Source: an uncultured Clostridia bacterium (GTDB lineage Bacteria; Bacillota; Clostridia; Christensenellales; Borkfalkiaceae). Taken from it: a DNA stretch of 46,043 bases. The notes below the pieces were generated by a model. It had not been told where the DNA came from, did not search any database, and was given only the letters and a program-made list of their open reading frames with translations. Position numbers and translations under genes: made by a program. Below are positions 25,433 through 35,400 of this stretch, piece by piece (position 1 is the stretch's first letter; each line of letters starts with the position of its first letter). The DNA is taken from contig CALVRO010000011.1 of assembly GCA_944358655.1 (NCBI GenBank), positions 1-46,043 of the forward strand, in the 5' to 3' direction.

Positions 25433-25624
25433 GAATAAGGAGAGAAATGAATGAAAAAACTTTATTGCAAAGCGTGTATTCATGTTTTTTGCGGAGCGGC
25501 AGAGGGGCCGCGCGCACGGTATATCCTTTTTCTCTTTCGGGCCGCCCGCCTCACGGCGGGCAGCCCTAAGAGAAAGGGGATGGAGGTAATGAAAAAACTT
25601 TGTTTTTTCAGTGTGGGCTGTAAT

Positions 25625-27346
25625 TTAGTTGTTGTCCGAGCCGTCTGCGGGAGGCTGAAGCTTCTTCTTTTTGGCTGCCTTTGCGGCGAGCTTGGCCTGA
25701 TACTTGGCCTCCTCTTCCTCGAAGCTGAGGCCCTTCTTGTTGCAGTAGGCCTTGAGCTCTTCGATGCGGGCCTCTTCGGCGAGGCGGTCGCTCTCCTCCT
25801 CTTCTATGCGCAGGCGCTCTTCGGGAGGTATCCACTCAATGCCGGCGGCCTCTGCTTCGGCCTTCTGACGGGCGAGTATGGCCTCTCTGTCCTTGGAAAG
25901 GAACTTTTCAACGCCGAAGAAGAGAACTACAACGGCGGCTATACCATAGGCGGCAGTCTCTATCCATATGTAGGAAACAACCGATCCATAGGCGCCTATA
26001 GCGTTTATGCCGCTGACTATACCCGTTGCCAGAGGCACCGAGGCGATCAGTATGGCGCTGTATATCGACATGCCGAAGCCGTCGCAGCGGAAGCCGTTTT
26101 TGGCCTCCATGTGGTCGAGACAGTCGGCTATCATGGCGAGGATCATGTATCCTGCGGGTGCAGAGCCGAGGCACTTTAAGGCAATGCCGACGGCAGCGAC
26201 GTAGAAATTATCGTACCATATGCCGGCTATAACGCCGCCCACCGCACCGAGAGCCATACCGGCGAACACTACTATGCGCTTGCCGAACTTGTTGCACAGG
26301 GGTGCGACGAACAGAATGGCCACGGCCATGGGTACGGCGCCGACGACGCCGAGAATGGTCATTGCCATGGCGGGATCGATGCCATCGAAGGGGATCATTT
26401 CGGTATAGGACTTCATGGAGGCGTTCTTAATGGCGCCGGCTACCTGATAGAGCAGATAGAACACTATGGTTATCATGAAGAACTTGTCCGAGAAAAGGGC
26501 CCTGGCCTGCTCCTTCATCGTGGGAGAGTTGGCCTTCTTGTCCTCCATGGCCTCGATGGCTTCGGCCTTCTTTTCGGCGGGCGTGAGCTGCTGGGCCATG
26601 GTCTCTTCGGTGACGCGCTCGCGGGTGAAATAGTACTGCAGGGCGCAACCGAGGAAGGTGATTATAGCGATGATGAGGAATATGATGAGATAGCCCGTGG
26701 AATCGGGGGTATCCTTAACAGCGCTGGGGAAAGGCTTGGAGAACAGCATGAACACGGTGGGGAAGATTATGGAACCTGCGCCCGCGCCGCCCAAAACGGC
26801 CATGTTGACGAAGGAAGCCAGCACTCCGCGCTGCTTGCTGTTACGCGTGGATACGGGAACGAGTGCGCTGTTCGCCGTATTGTAGATGGGGAACGCCACC
26901 GCGTAGAACAAATTATACGATATGGCAATCCATATCATTTTAAATACAGTGTTCTCGGGAGCGGGCTGAATGAACATGAGTATGCTCGCCACGGCCAGAA
27001 TGACGGCGGATAAGAGTATCCACGGCCTCGCCTTGCCCGCGCGGGTCTTTGTCCGCTCGATTATCTGTCCCGCCAGCAGGTTGCCCGCGACGATGAGTAT
27101 TGCCGAGAGCATGGGGAATATTGTTATGAACGTCCTAACTCCCGCGTCGCCGGCGGCCAGCTCGTTGTAGAAGAGAACGTTCTCGAAATACGAAACGAGA
27201 TAGGTGCCGAACAGGCTGTTGGCCAGAAGTCCGCAGAACGGGCCGACCAGATAGCCGAGCAGCGATTCAACCGGCTTTACGTTTGCCGATTTGACTTTGG
27301 TTGACAAGAGCGGGTTGTCGAACGCGCTCTTTCTGTTGCTTGCCAT
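25625..27346 (-). CDS. GPH/MFS-type sugar transporter
   Basis: 573 aa from ATG at 27346 (MASNRKSAF); the AGGAGG is 13 bases upstream and the 15 extra upstream codons look like leader. Twelve hydrophobic segments. The pattern fits the glycoside-pentoside-hexuronide:cation symporters (MelB/XylP group): RTKTRAGKARPWIL after the second segment, NTANSALVPV, and a cytoplasmic loop rich in Lys/Glu in the middle. The C-terminal 90 residues are a charged, helical cytoplasmic tail (EEERLRIEEEE, KAAKKKK) longer than usual. It probably imports beta-glucosides or short glucans with a cation. Divergent from the two-component operon. Confidence 0.85.
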   Translation of the reverse strand: MASNRKSAFDNPLLSTKVKSANVKPVESLLGYLVGPFCGLLANSLFGTYLVSYFENVLFYNELAAGDAGVRTFITIFPMLSAILIVAGNLLAGQIIERTKTRAGKARPWILLSAVILAVASILMFIQPAPENTVFKMIWIAISYNLFYAVAFPIYNTANSALVPVSTRNSKQRGVLASFVNMAVLGGAGAGSIIFPTVFMLFSKPFPSAVKDTPDSTGYLIIFLIIAIITFLGCALQYYFTRERVTEETMAQQLTPAEKKAEAIEAMEDKKANSPTMKEQARALFSDKFFMITIVFYLLYQVAGAIKNASMKSYTEMIPFDGIDPAMAMTILGVVGAVPMAVAILFVAPLCNKFGKRIVVFAGMALGAVGGVIAGIWYDNFYVAAVGIALKCLGSAPAGYMILAMIADCLDHMEAKNGFRCDGFGMSIYSAILIASVPLATGIVSGINAIGAYGSVVSYIWIETAAYGIAAVVVLFFGVEKFLSKDREAILARQKAEAEAAGIEWIPPEERLRIEEEESDRLAEEARIEELKAYCNKKGLSFEEEEAKYQAKLAAKAAKKKKLQPPADGSDNN

Positions 27347-27546
27347 TTTAATATACCATCCTCCTTTTTTTAAGTGAGGTTTACCCCTCACATTTTTCGT
27401 GTATCATTCTAACACTTTATTTTTAAAATTACCATAGTTGTTACATATTTGGTTACTTTTACGGCATAAATTGCACCGCTCGGACACAAACGCCGCAAAA
27501 ATTTGTATTTAAGGCGCGTTTATGCGTAAAATAAAACTAAACAGCT

Positions 27547-27575
27547 ATTGACAAGACAACGTGCGTGTGATAAAA
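27547..27575 (+). promoter_or_regulatory. Promoter of the two-component operon
   Basis: TTGACA (27547-27552), 17-bp spacer, TAAAAT (27570-27575). The leader then contains the palindrome at 27,601. Confidence 0.75.
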
Positions 27576-27600
27576 TTAAATTGCCTCGGCGCAAACAGTC

Positions 27601-27633
27601 GGGGCGCGGCGGGCCGCGGGCCCGCCGCGCCCC
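27601..27633 (+). repeat. GC palindrome in the leader of the regulator gene
   Basis: Fifteen-base perfect arms GGGGCGCGGCGGGCC / GGCCCGCCGCGCCCC around GCG, between the promoter and the ribosome site. No T-tail, so not a terminator on either strand. Confidence 0.65.
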
Positions 27634-27670
27634 TTAAAACAAGCCGCCCGCCGACGGCAAGAGGGAATTC

Positions 27671-28387
27671 ATGAGGAACATAGCCATAGTCGAGGACGAG
27701 GACAATGCCGCCGAGCTGCTGCGCTCGTACATACTGCGTTACGGCGACGAGAACGGCGAGGAGTTCAAAATTTTCCGCTTTAAGAACGCCATGGAATTTT
27801 TAAAGGACTACCGCGCCGTGTACGCCGTTGTGTTCATGGACATTCAGATGCCGCACATGAACGGCATGGACGGGGCGATCGAGCTGAGAAAGGCCGACAA
27901 GGCCGTTTCGATAGTGTTCATAACCAACCTTGTGCAGTTCGCGCAGAGGGGCTACGAGGTGGACGCCGTGGGCTTTTTGGTAAAGCCCGTAAAATACGGC
28001 GACTTCGCGCTGCGCTTTAAAAAGGCGCTGGCCGTGTACATGACGCACGAGGAGCGCACGATAATCGTAAAATATCAGGGCGGCATGAGCAGGATATCGA
28101 CCGACAGCCTGATATATGTGGAGATAATCGCCCACAGGCTGTACTACCACCTTTTAGACGGCGACATAGAGGTGACGGGCGTGCTTTCGGAGGTGGAGCG
28201 CGAGCTCAAAAAATACGGCTTTCTGCGCTGCAACAAGTGCTACCTCGTCAACCCCAAGTTCATAACGAGCATCAAGGGCGCCGACCTGCAGGTGGGCGAC
28301 TACACGCTGCAGATATCCCGCCCCCGCCGCGCCACCTTTTTGGCCGAGCTGGCCAAGTGGTATTCGGGCGGAGGTGACAGCACATGA
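27671..28387 (+). CDS. LytTR-family response regulator (AgrA/LytR type)
   Basis: 238 aa. Receiver domain with acidic pocket E8-D9, phospho-acceptor D57 in VVFMDIQMP, and conserved Lys in FLVKPVKYGDF. Residues about 130-235 are a LytTR DNA-binding domain (YVEIIAHRLYYHLLDGDIEV, FLRCNKCYLVNPKFI). Partner of the kinase that follows with ATGA overlap. AGAGGG precedes ATG. LytTR proteins bind tandem 9-bp direct repeats near -35 boxes; a candidate lies just before the GH16 promoter. Confidence 0.93.
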   Translation: MRNIAIVEDEDNAAELLRSYILRYGDENGEEFKIFRFKNAMEFLKDYRAVYAVVFMDIQMPHMNGMDGAIELRKADKAVSIVFITNLVQFAQRGYEVDAVGFLVKPVKYGDFALRFKKALAVYMTHEERTIIVKYQGGMSRISTDSLIYVEIIAHRLYYHLLDGDIEVTGVLSEVERELKKYGFLRCNKCYLVNPKFITSIKGADLQVGDYTLQISRPRRATFLAELAKWYSGGGDST

Positions 28388-29772
28388 TGGCCGAAGTTGC
28401 GGGCGTATATGCCCGCATCATTTTGCAGTTTTTGGGCGAGCTGTATATATTTTACGCCCTGATAATGTTCAGGCTGGAGCGCGCGGACAGGTTTATATTA
28501 AAACTTTTGTGCGGGCTGGCGGCCGTGGCGGCCGCCGCGTTCGGCGCTGCGGTGTTTTATTACTACTTCGGGCAGAACGTTTACGGGCGCATAGCCACAT
28601 ACTTCTTTTTGTTCGGCATTTCTACGATACATGCCCGGATATGCTTTAACGAAAGCTACCCCACCATTTTTTTCTGCTGCTGCCTTGCCTATGCCGCGCA
28701 GAATATGGTATATAAAATTTACCTTATAATATGGTGCGTTGTGGAGCTGGCGCGGGCCACCGACGGCTGGGGCGGCGCGGCCGAACTTTACTACCGCCTG
28801 ATATACCTTTCGATATTCGCCGTGTTTGCCGCGGCGGAGTACTTTGTGCTCATCCGCCCGCAGATGAAGAGGCTGACCGACAGCAGCATAAACGTGCGCA
28901 TGCTGCTGATTGCCGCCCTTGTGCTGGGCATAACCATAATTTTGTGCTCGTTCGAGGACGTGTACTTCAACGCCTTCTCCTATCAGAAGGAGAACAGATA
29001 CGACGACTTCAATATATATGTATTAAGGCAGACGGGCAACGTGTTCTCGGCGCTGTGCTGCGGGGCGGTACTTCTTCTGACCTCGCAGACGCTTGTCGAC
29101 CGCGACTTAAAGCGCGAGGTGGGCTATCTGCAATACACCATCCGTCAGGGCGAAAAGCAGTACGACATGACCAAGAGCACGATGGACATGATAAACGTCA
29201 AGTATCACGACATCAAATATAAGGTAAACGCGCTGCTGGCCGAGGGCAGCGGCGGCGCGCAGGCGGCGGGCGAACTTTTGAAGGACATTTCGGTTTACGA
29301 CGCCAACGTGGCCACGGGCAACAAGATATTGGACGTGCTGCTCACCGAAAAGAGCCTTTACTGCGAGCAGAACGGCATTTCGTTCACCTGCATGGCCGAC
29401 GGCGGCTGTCTTGATTTTATGGAGGACGGCGACCTCTACTGCCTGTTCGGCAACATTGTAGACAACGCATTGGAGGCCGTTAAAAAGCTGACAGACCCCG
29501 AAAAGCGCACCATAAGCCTGAGCGTGCGCCGACAGGGCGGGCTGGTGACCATTGAGGAGGAAAATTACTTTTCGGGCAGCCTCACCTTTGAGGACGGCCT
29601 GCCCAAGACCACCAAGGACGACAAGGCCTACCACGGCTTCGGCACGCGCAGCATTAAGATGATAGCCACAAAATACGGCGGGGCGATGACCGCCTCCGCC
29701 GACGGCGACGTTTATAGCCTTTGCGTCATTTTAAGTGCGCAAGTAAAAAATAATGGCCCTCAAAACAGATAA
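28384..29772 (+). CDS. GHKL sensor histidine kinase (AgrC type)
   Basis: 462 aa. Residues about 1-235 hold six to seven membrane segments with no large external domain, as in AgrC/ComD peptide sensors. The phosphorylation helix contains VKYHDIKYKVNAL with the catalytic His, and the ATPase has the N box FGNIVDNALEAV, no classical D box, and a G box HGFGTRSIKMIA. The signal is unknown: no AgrB or AgrD is present. The start overlaps the regulator stop. An intrinsic terminator follows 40 bases after the stop. Its position upstream of GH16 suggests a role in glucanase control. Confidence 0.92.
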   Translation: MMAEVAGVYARIILQFLGELYIFYALIMFRLERADRFILKLLCGLAAVAAAAFGAAVFYYYFGQNVYGRIATYFFLFGISTIHARICFNESYPTIFFCCCLAYAAQNMVYKIYLIIWCVVELARATDGWGGAAELYYRLIYLSIFAVFAAAEYFVLIRPQMKRLTDSSINVRMLLIAALVLGITIILCSFEDVYFNAFSYQKENRYDDFNIYVLRQTGNVFSALCCGAVLLLTSQTLVDRDLKREVGYLQYTIRQGEKQYDMTKSTMDMINVKYHDIKYKVNALLAEGSGGAQAAGELLKDISVYDANVATGNKILDVLLTEKSLYCEQNGISFTCMADGGCLDFMEDGDLYCLFGNIVDNALEAVKKLTDPEKRTISLSVRRQGGLVTIEEENYFSGSLTFEDGLPKTTKDDKAYHGFGTRSIKMIATKYGGAMTASADGDVYSLCVILSAQVKNNGPQNR

Positions 29773-29778
29773 AAACTT

Positions 29779-29808
29779 GCAGAATAAGTAAACAATTTAC
29801 AGTTAAAG
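29779..29808 (+). promoter_or_regulatory. Candidate LytTR tandem site upstream of GH16
   Basis: GCAGAATAAG (29779-29788) and ACAGTTAAAG (29799-29808) share CAG-N3-AAG at a 20-bp offset; the second closely fits the AgrA-type ACAGTTAAG box. It ends 9 bp before the -35 of the GH16 promoter. Confidence 0.4.
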
Positions 29809-29840
29809 GAACGCCCATTGACAACGGGCGTTTCTTTTAT
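29809..29840 (+). terminator. Terminator of the two-component operon
   Basis: AACGCCC / GGGCGTT stem (29810-29816 with 29826-29832) followed by TTTCTTTTATT. It overlaps the promoter of the next gene. Confidence 0.75.
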
Positions 29841-29846
29841 TATAGT
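29818..29846 (+). promoter_or_regulatory. Promoter of the GH16-GH3 operon
   Basis: TTGACA (29818-29823) in the loop of the upstream terminator, 17-bp spacer, TATAGT (29841-29846). Leader of about 100 nt before ATG at 29955. Confidence 0.7.
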
Positions 29847-29954
29847 ATGGGCGACCGAGAGAGAGGGGCCAAATTCCATTCACGGCTCCCTTTGAACGGT
29901 TGCGGCGCGAAGGGCGCGCCGCGGCGAAAAAAAATTTATAGGGAGAAATTTTTT

Positions 29955-32453
29955 ATGAAAAACAAACTTTTTAAGACTGTGCCGGCCTTAGTGCTGGCGG
30001 CAACCCTTGCGGCGGGCACCTTTGCCTTTACCGCCTGCGGCGATCCCGAGGAGAAGGGGCCCGAAACGCAACTTCCCCCCGGCGCGCAGATCGAAGGCCT
30101 GACCGACAAGCCCCTCGAAGGCGAGATCTTCGCCGACTACACCAAGGGCTCTGCCGACGCCATGCACCCCACCAACGGCTACACCAACGGCTCGCCCTTC
30201 AACAACTTCTGGACGACCGATTGCGTTACCTACGACGGCGGCGTGATGAAGCTGCACATTAAAGACAACCCCACCGGTTCGGTAGAGCAATTCACCGAAT
30301 ATTACGGCGGCGAAGAGCGCTCGTACCAGAACTTCGGCTACGGCGACTACGAAGTAAGGATGAAGCCCGCTAAAAAGACGGGCACCGCCTCCACCTTCTT
30401 CCTCTACACCGGCCCCTCGGACACCAACCCCAACACCGGCGAAGCCCATCCTTGGGACGAGATAGACATTGAGTTCCTCGGCAAGGACACCACACAAGTT
30501 CAGTTCAACTACTTTGTAAACGGCGTGGGCGGACACGAGTATATGTACGACCTCGGCTTCGACGCCTCGGAGGAGTTCCACAACTACGGCTTCCGCTGGG
30601 AAGAGGACGCCATAACGTGGTTTGTTGACGGCGAGCCCGTATTCAAGATCAACGGCAGCGAAAACGTTCCCATTCCCTCGCACGAGAGCAAGATAATAAT
30701 GAACTACTGGTGCGGCGCCCCCGCGGGCGAAGCGTGGATGGGCAAGTTTGAAAATCCCGACGAACTCGCACCCGAGTACGAGTGGATAAAAGTCAACTCC
30801 CAGCCCGCATGGGGCGAGATACCCGAAAAGGTGGAAGTTGAGGAATTTGAAGGCGACTGGACTACTATAGACGCCATTTCCACCACCTTTGACAGGAGCG
30901 ACAACGGAGTTGGCACCGACTACGCCATAACGGCAGCCGAGGACGGCAAGTCCGCCACCGTAACATGGACAAAGGCCGGCAACTACGACAACGTAAACTT
31001 CGACGTGACCGAGGCCGCCGCCGACAAGAACTGGCTGCACCTTGTGCTTGAGAACACGGGCGACGAAGCCATAACCGGCCGCATCAATATCCGCAACACC
31101 GAGGCTAACGCCACCATAAACCAGTACGGCTTCGGCAACGGCAGCGAGCTTTCGACGGCCATAGGCGAAGGCACGACCGTCAACCTGACCGCCGGCCAGA
31201 AGATGGAGATAGAGATATACTACACCGACGTGGCCGACACCGTTGAAATAATGCTCGACTCCCTTCAGGCTAACGCCATAGACCTTGCGGGCAGCCTTAA
31301 AATAAGCGACATAAAGCTTGCCAAGCAGGGCGATATAGTCATTCCCGACAGGGGCGACAATCAGCCCGTAGTTATCAACGGCGAGTCCATCAAGTTTGCC
31401 AACAACGCCTACGTCATCACCACGGACACCGAGGCCAACTCCATTGACGTTACCTACAGCGGAATAGGCAAAGAGAGCTGGCAGAACATAAGCGCCGACG
31501 TTGCAAACATTGCAAGCACCAAGAACATATTCAACGCCACCGTAACCAATAACGGCGAAAAGGCTGTAAAGTTCCGCGTTGACATACTTGCAAAGAACGC
31601 CCTTCCCGGCGCGGTGACCAACCCCGACGCGGACACTCCCCGCCATATGGCCTGCAACCTTTCGGCAACGCAGGACGGGCAGGAAGCTTACACCAACCTT
31701 CAGTGGGGCGGCTCCGAATTCACCGTAGCACCCGGCAAAACCACAAAGATAACCGTTACTTACGATACGAGGTATTCCCCCACTCAGCTTCAGTTCCTCA
31801 TCGACTCCATTGCAGGCACCGCAAGCGAGAGCAACAGCGGCGACATAACCATATCCGAAATGTCCTTCACGGGCGAAGGCGCGGTCGACCCCGATATCGG
31901 CGGTTCCACCACTCCCGACACCCCCGTTGTTGTACCCGAGGGCGACCCCGTTCCCCTTACATTTGAGGATCAAAACATAACTCCAGCTTATACACTTGAC
32001 AAAACGACCGCAACGGAAACGCTCAATATGCAGTATAGCGGCCTTGCAGGCAACGCTTACGCTTTTGTTACGGCAACCGATGCAGCTCAGTATCTCAACG
32101 GCAAAGACACCTTCACTATCACCGTTAAAAACAACGGCACCGTAGCAGTAAATGTCCGCATTGATATAGTGGGCTCCATAAAAGACGGAAACTCCAACGT
32201 TATCAACCAGTCGGCAGTTGCGACGGGCGGCACGGGTATTTTCACCGATACCGATTGGGGCGGAACCAAGCTTGAAATTGCCGCAGGCGAAGAAGTTACC
32301 ATAGTAATAACCTATGACGAAAGCACCGCAAGGGGCGCGGCTACGGCCGTACTCGTTTCCTGCGACTCGCACAGGGGCGACACCAACACCTACAGCGGCA
32401 ACGTTACCATAAGCGGCTTTAAGTTTACCTCCTCCACCGCCGCGGCCGAATAA
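29955..32453 (+). CDS. Lipid-anchored GH16 endo-beta-glucanase with three C-terminal modules
   Basis: 832 aa from ATG at 29955 (GGGAGA upstream). Lipobox FTAC near residue 28 predicts a surface-anchored lipoprotein. Residues about 50-290 are a GH16 jelly roll with the catalytic signature WDEIDIEFLG: nucleophile E169, D171, acid/base E173. GH16 with this E-[ILV]-D-[IV]-[AEQ]-F pattern hydrolyses internal beta-1,3 or mixed-linkage glucan bonds. Three similar modules follow (residues about 305-455, 475-645, 665-830), each with a beta-sandwich pattern, a conserved tract such as NIFNATVTNNGEKAVKFRVD / DTFTITVKNNGTVAVNVRID, and a WGG patch; they are probably carbohydrate-binding. First gene of the operon with the membrane-bound GH3; 41 bp between them. 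Confidence 0.92.
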   Translation: MKNKLFKTVPALVLAATLAAGTFAFTACGDPEEKGPETQLPPGAQIEGLTDKPLEGEIFADYTKGSADAMHPTNGYTNGSPFNNFWTTDCVTYDGGVMKLHIKDNPTGSVEQFTEYYGGEERSYQNFGYGDYEVRMKPAKKTGTASTFFLYTGPSDTNPNTGEAHPWDEIDIEFLGKDTTQVQFNYFVNGVGGHEYMYDLGFDASEEFHNYGFRWEEDAITWFVDGEPVFKINGSENVPIPSHESKIIMNYWCGAPAGEAWMGKFENPDELAPEYEWIKVNSQPAWGEIPEKVEVEEFEGDWTTIDAISTTFDRSDNGVGTDYAITAAEDGKSATVTWTKAGNYDNVNFDVTEAAADKNWLHLVLENTGDEAITGRINIRNTEANATINQYGFGNGSELSTAIGEGTTVNLTAGQKMEIEIYYTDVADTVEIMLDSLQANAIDLAGSLKISDIKLAKQGDIVIPDRGDNQPVVINGESIKFANNAYVITTDTEANSIDVTYSGIGKESWQNISADVANIASTKNIFNATVTNNGEKAVKFRVDILAKNALPGAVTNPDADTPRHMACNLSATQDGQEAYTNLQWGGSEFTVAPGKTTKITVTYDTRYSPTQLQFLIDSIAGTASESNSGDITISEMSFTGEGAVDPDIGGSTTPDTPVVVPEGDPVPLTFEDQNITPAYTLDKTTATETLNMQYSGLAGNAYAFVTATDAAQYLNGKDTFTITVKNNGTVAVNVRIDIVGSIKDGNSNVINQSAVATGGTGIFTDTDWGGTKLEIAAGEEVTIVITYDESTARGAATAVLVSCDSHRGDTNTYSGNVTISGFKFTSSTAAAE

Positions 32454-32494
32454 TTTTGCGGCTTTCGGCAAACATATTTATTTATAGGTGAAAG

Positions 32495-35400
32495 ATGAAA
32501 AAAACCAAGAAAAAGATAGGCATTGCCATAATGTCCGTCGCCATAGTAATACTGCTTGCGTTTTCGATAATCTTAAACGTGCTGGCGCTGACCACGTTCG
32601 ACAACATTTTTGAACAGGCGCTGGGAAAGTTTGACGACCGCACCGAGGGCGACACCAAGGGCGCCGACGTGCAGTATTACAAGAGCGACTACGATAACGC
32701 CATTGATTTAAGGGCGCACGAGGAAGAAGTTGTGGCCGAAATGGCCATGGAGGGCGCCACGCTGCTTAAAAACAACGACGGCGTGCTCCCCCTTAAGGAA
32801 GGCACTACGTTGAGCCTCTTTTCGCACTCCTCGGTAGACATTGTGTCCGGCGGTTCGGGCTCGGGTTCGGGCTCGTTCGAGCTGACTCTCAACCTTAAGG
32901 AAGGCCTTGAAAGGTCGGGCTTTAAGGTAAACCAAAAGCTTTGGGACTTCTACTCCACGGGCAAGGGCAGCGGCAAGGAATACACCCGCGGCGCGGGCTC
33001 CATCAACTACGGCGCCGACCTCGACTGGAACATCAACGAAGTGCCCTTAAGCGTTATAACCTCCGACAGCGACCTTGTTAAGAGCTTTGAAGGCACTACA
33101 GCCATGTTTGTAATGTCGCGCACGGGCGGCGAGGGCGCCGACCTTGCAAGGGACATGGCGGCCTTCGGCGGCAAGAGCGGCCAGCACTACCTTGAGCCCG
33201 ACCAGACCGAGCTTGAGATAATAAAGTACCTGTGCGACAACTTCGACGACGTCATTTTATTGGTAAACGCCAACAACGTTATGGAACTGACGGCCTTCGA
33301 GGGCGAGGAATACGCAAACCTCGACGCCATTATAAACTTCCCCGGCGCGGGCAGAACGGGCACGATAGGCCTTGGCTACATGCTGCGCGGCATAGACGGC
33401 GACGGCAACGAAATTTCGCCTTCGGGCCACCTTGTCGACACATGGGTGAGCGACAACTTCTCCTCCCCCGCCATGCAGAACATGGGCGACTTCTGGTACG
33501 ACGACGGCAACCCAGACTTTAATAACAACAGGGGCAATTACTACTACGTCAACTATGCCGAGGGCATATATGTAGGCTATAAGTACTACGAGACCCGCTA
33601 CGAGGACACCGTGCTCGGGCAGGGCAAAACCACGGTAAACGACTTCGACTATTCAAAAGAGGTGCTCTATCCCTTCGGCTACGGCCTGAGCTACACCACC
33701 TTTGAGTGGAGCGAATTCAACGTAGGCGACATAGCCGACGACGGCACGTTCGAAGTCTCCGTAAAGGTCACCAACACGGGCGACCGCGCGGGCAAGGAAG
33801 TTGTGCAGATCTACGCGCAGACCCCCTACACCGAGGGCGGCGTTGAAAAGGCCTCGATAGCCCTTGTGGGCTTCGACAAGACCGAACTGCTCTACCCCGC
33901 AGCCGAGGCCACGACAGACAAGCCCGCATCCCAGACCGTCACAATAACTCTCGATCTCGAGGACTTCATCTCCTACGACGAGAACAAGAACGGCGGCAAG
34001 GGCGGATATGTGCTCGACGCGGGCGACTACTACATCACCGCCTCCACCGACGCGCACTCGGCGCTCAACAACGTGCTCGACCAAAAGGGCGAGACCGAGC
34101 TGGCCCATCCCGGCGCGGTAGAGGCCACGGCGCCTAACGGCGACCTCATTACAAAGCTGACTTTCAGCGAGGCCGACGCGCAGAAGTACGCCGCACTCTA
34201 TGTAAACGGCGAGGACGGCAAAGAGATAGTCAACCTGTTCGACTACGCCGACGTCACCGTCTACGACTCGACGGCGCCCGACTACCTCTCCCGCGCCGAC
34301 TGGAGCAAAATGAACGGCGACGCGCTGCGCTACGGCGAGGCTTCCTCCTACGCCAGCGAAGCCGAAATAAACGGCAAAAAGTGGGTACACTCGATAAGCG
34401 ACGAGCTTATGGCGCTGCTCAAGTCGGAAGATCCCACTCCCTCCGAGGAGCTGTTCACGAGGGAGGATCCCGAAACTCCCGTATTCGACGCGCGCAACGG
34501 CGTTGAACTCATCGACCTGCGCGGCCTGCCCTACGACGACCCCATGTGGGAGGATCTTTTAGACAACATAACAGTTAAAGAGCTCTCCCTCCTCGTTGAC
34601 CAGTGCGGCTACTGCTCGCCCGCAATGGCTTCGATACACAAACCCAAGGTCACCGACCTCGACGGCCCCGCAGGCCTCAACCTTGTTGTAGGTCACGGCT
34701 CCGTGCCCATCGGCGAGGACGAGAACGGCAACGAGATAAAGTCGATGACGTGGCCCAGCGAATATCTGCTGGCCAGCACATGGAACGTAGACCTCGCCTA
34801 TGAAATGGGCCTCGGCGTTGCGGAGGACGGCCTCCACGGCCAGGTAGAGGGCTGGTACGGCCCCGCCGTCAACATCCACCGCACACCCTTTGCGGGAAGA
34901 AACTTCGAGTACTACTCCGAGGACGCCTTCCTCTCCGGCGAGTTCGGCTATCAGGCCGTAAAGGGCGCGGCAGAAAAGGGCATGTACGCCTTCCTGAAGC
35001 ACTTTGCGCTCAACGACCAGGAGACCCACCGCGACCACCTCGGCATTGTTACATGGTCGAACGAACAGGCCATCCGCGAGATATACCTCAAGCCCTTCCA
35101 GATGGTTATAGAAGATAACTATGTGGATATCAACGTAAACGTTCCCGTCTACGGCGAAAACGGCGAGATAACGGGCTACGAGGAGGAATACGACATTGCC
35201 ACCGTGCCTGCAGCTACGGCGATAATGTCCTCCTTCAACCGCATAGGCCCCACATGGGCGGGCGGCAACTATAATCTGCTGACCGAAGTTCTCCGCGAGG
35301 AATGGGGTTTCAACGGCTTTGTTCTCACCGACTACGAAGTTTCGTCCTACATGGGCACCACGCAGTGCCTTGCGGCGGGCGGCGACGGCAAGTTAAAGAC

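Noticed and set aside
25451-26179. Plus-strand frame with AAGGAG before MKKLYCKAC, and a second ATGAAAAAACTTTG start at 25,588
   Set aside because: Both starts have ribosome-site-like sequence, but the frame runs antisense into the MFS gene and no promoter is seen; likely chance.
29988-32471. 827-codon minus-strand frame
   Set aside because: Antisense shadow of the GH16 gene, whose catalytic motifs are clear on the plus strand.
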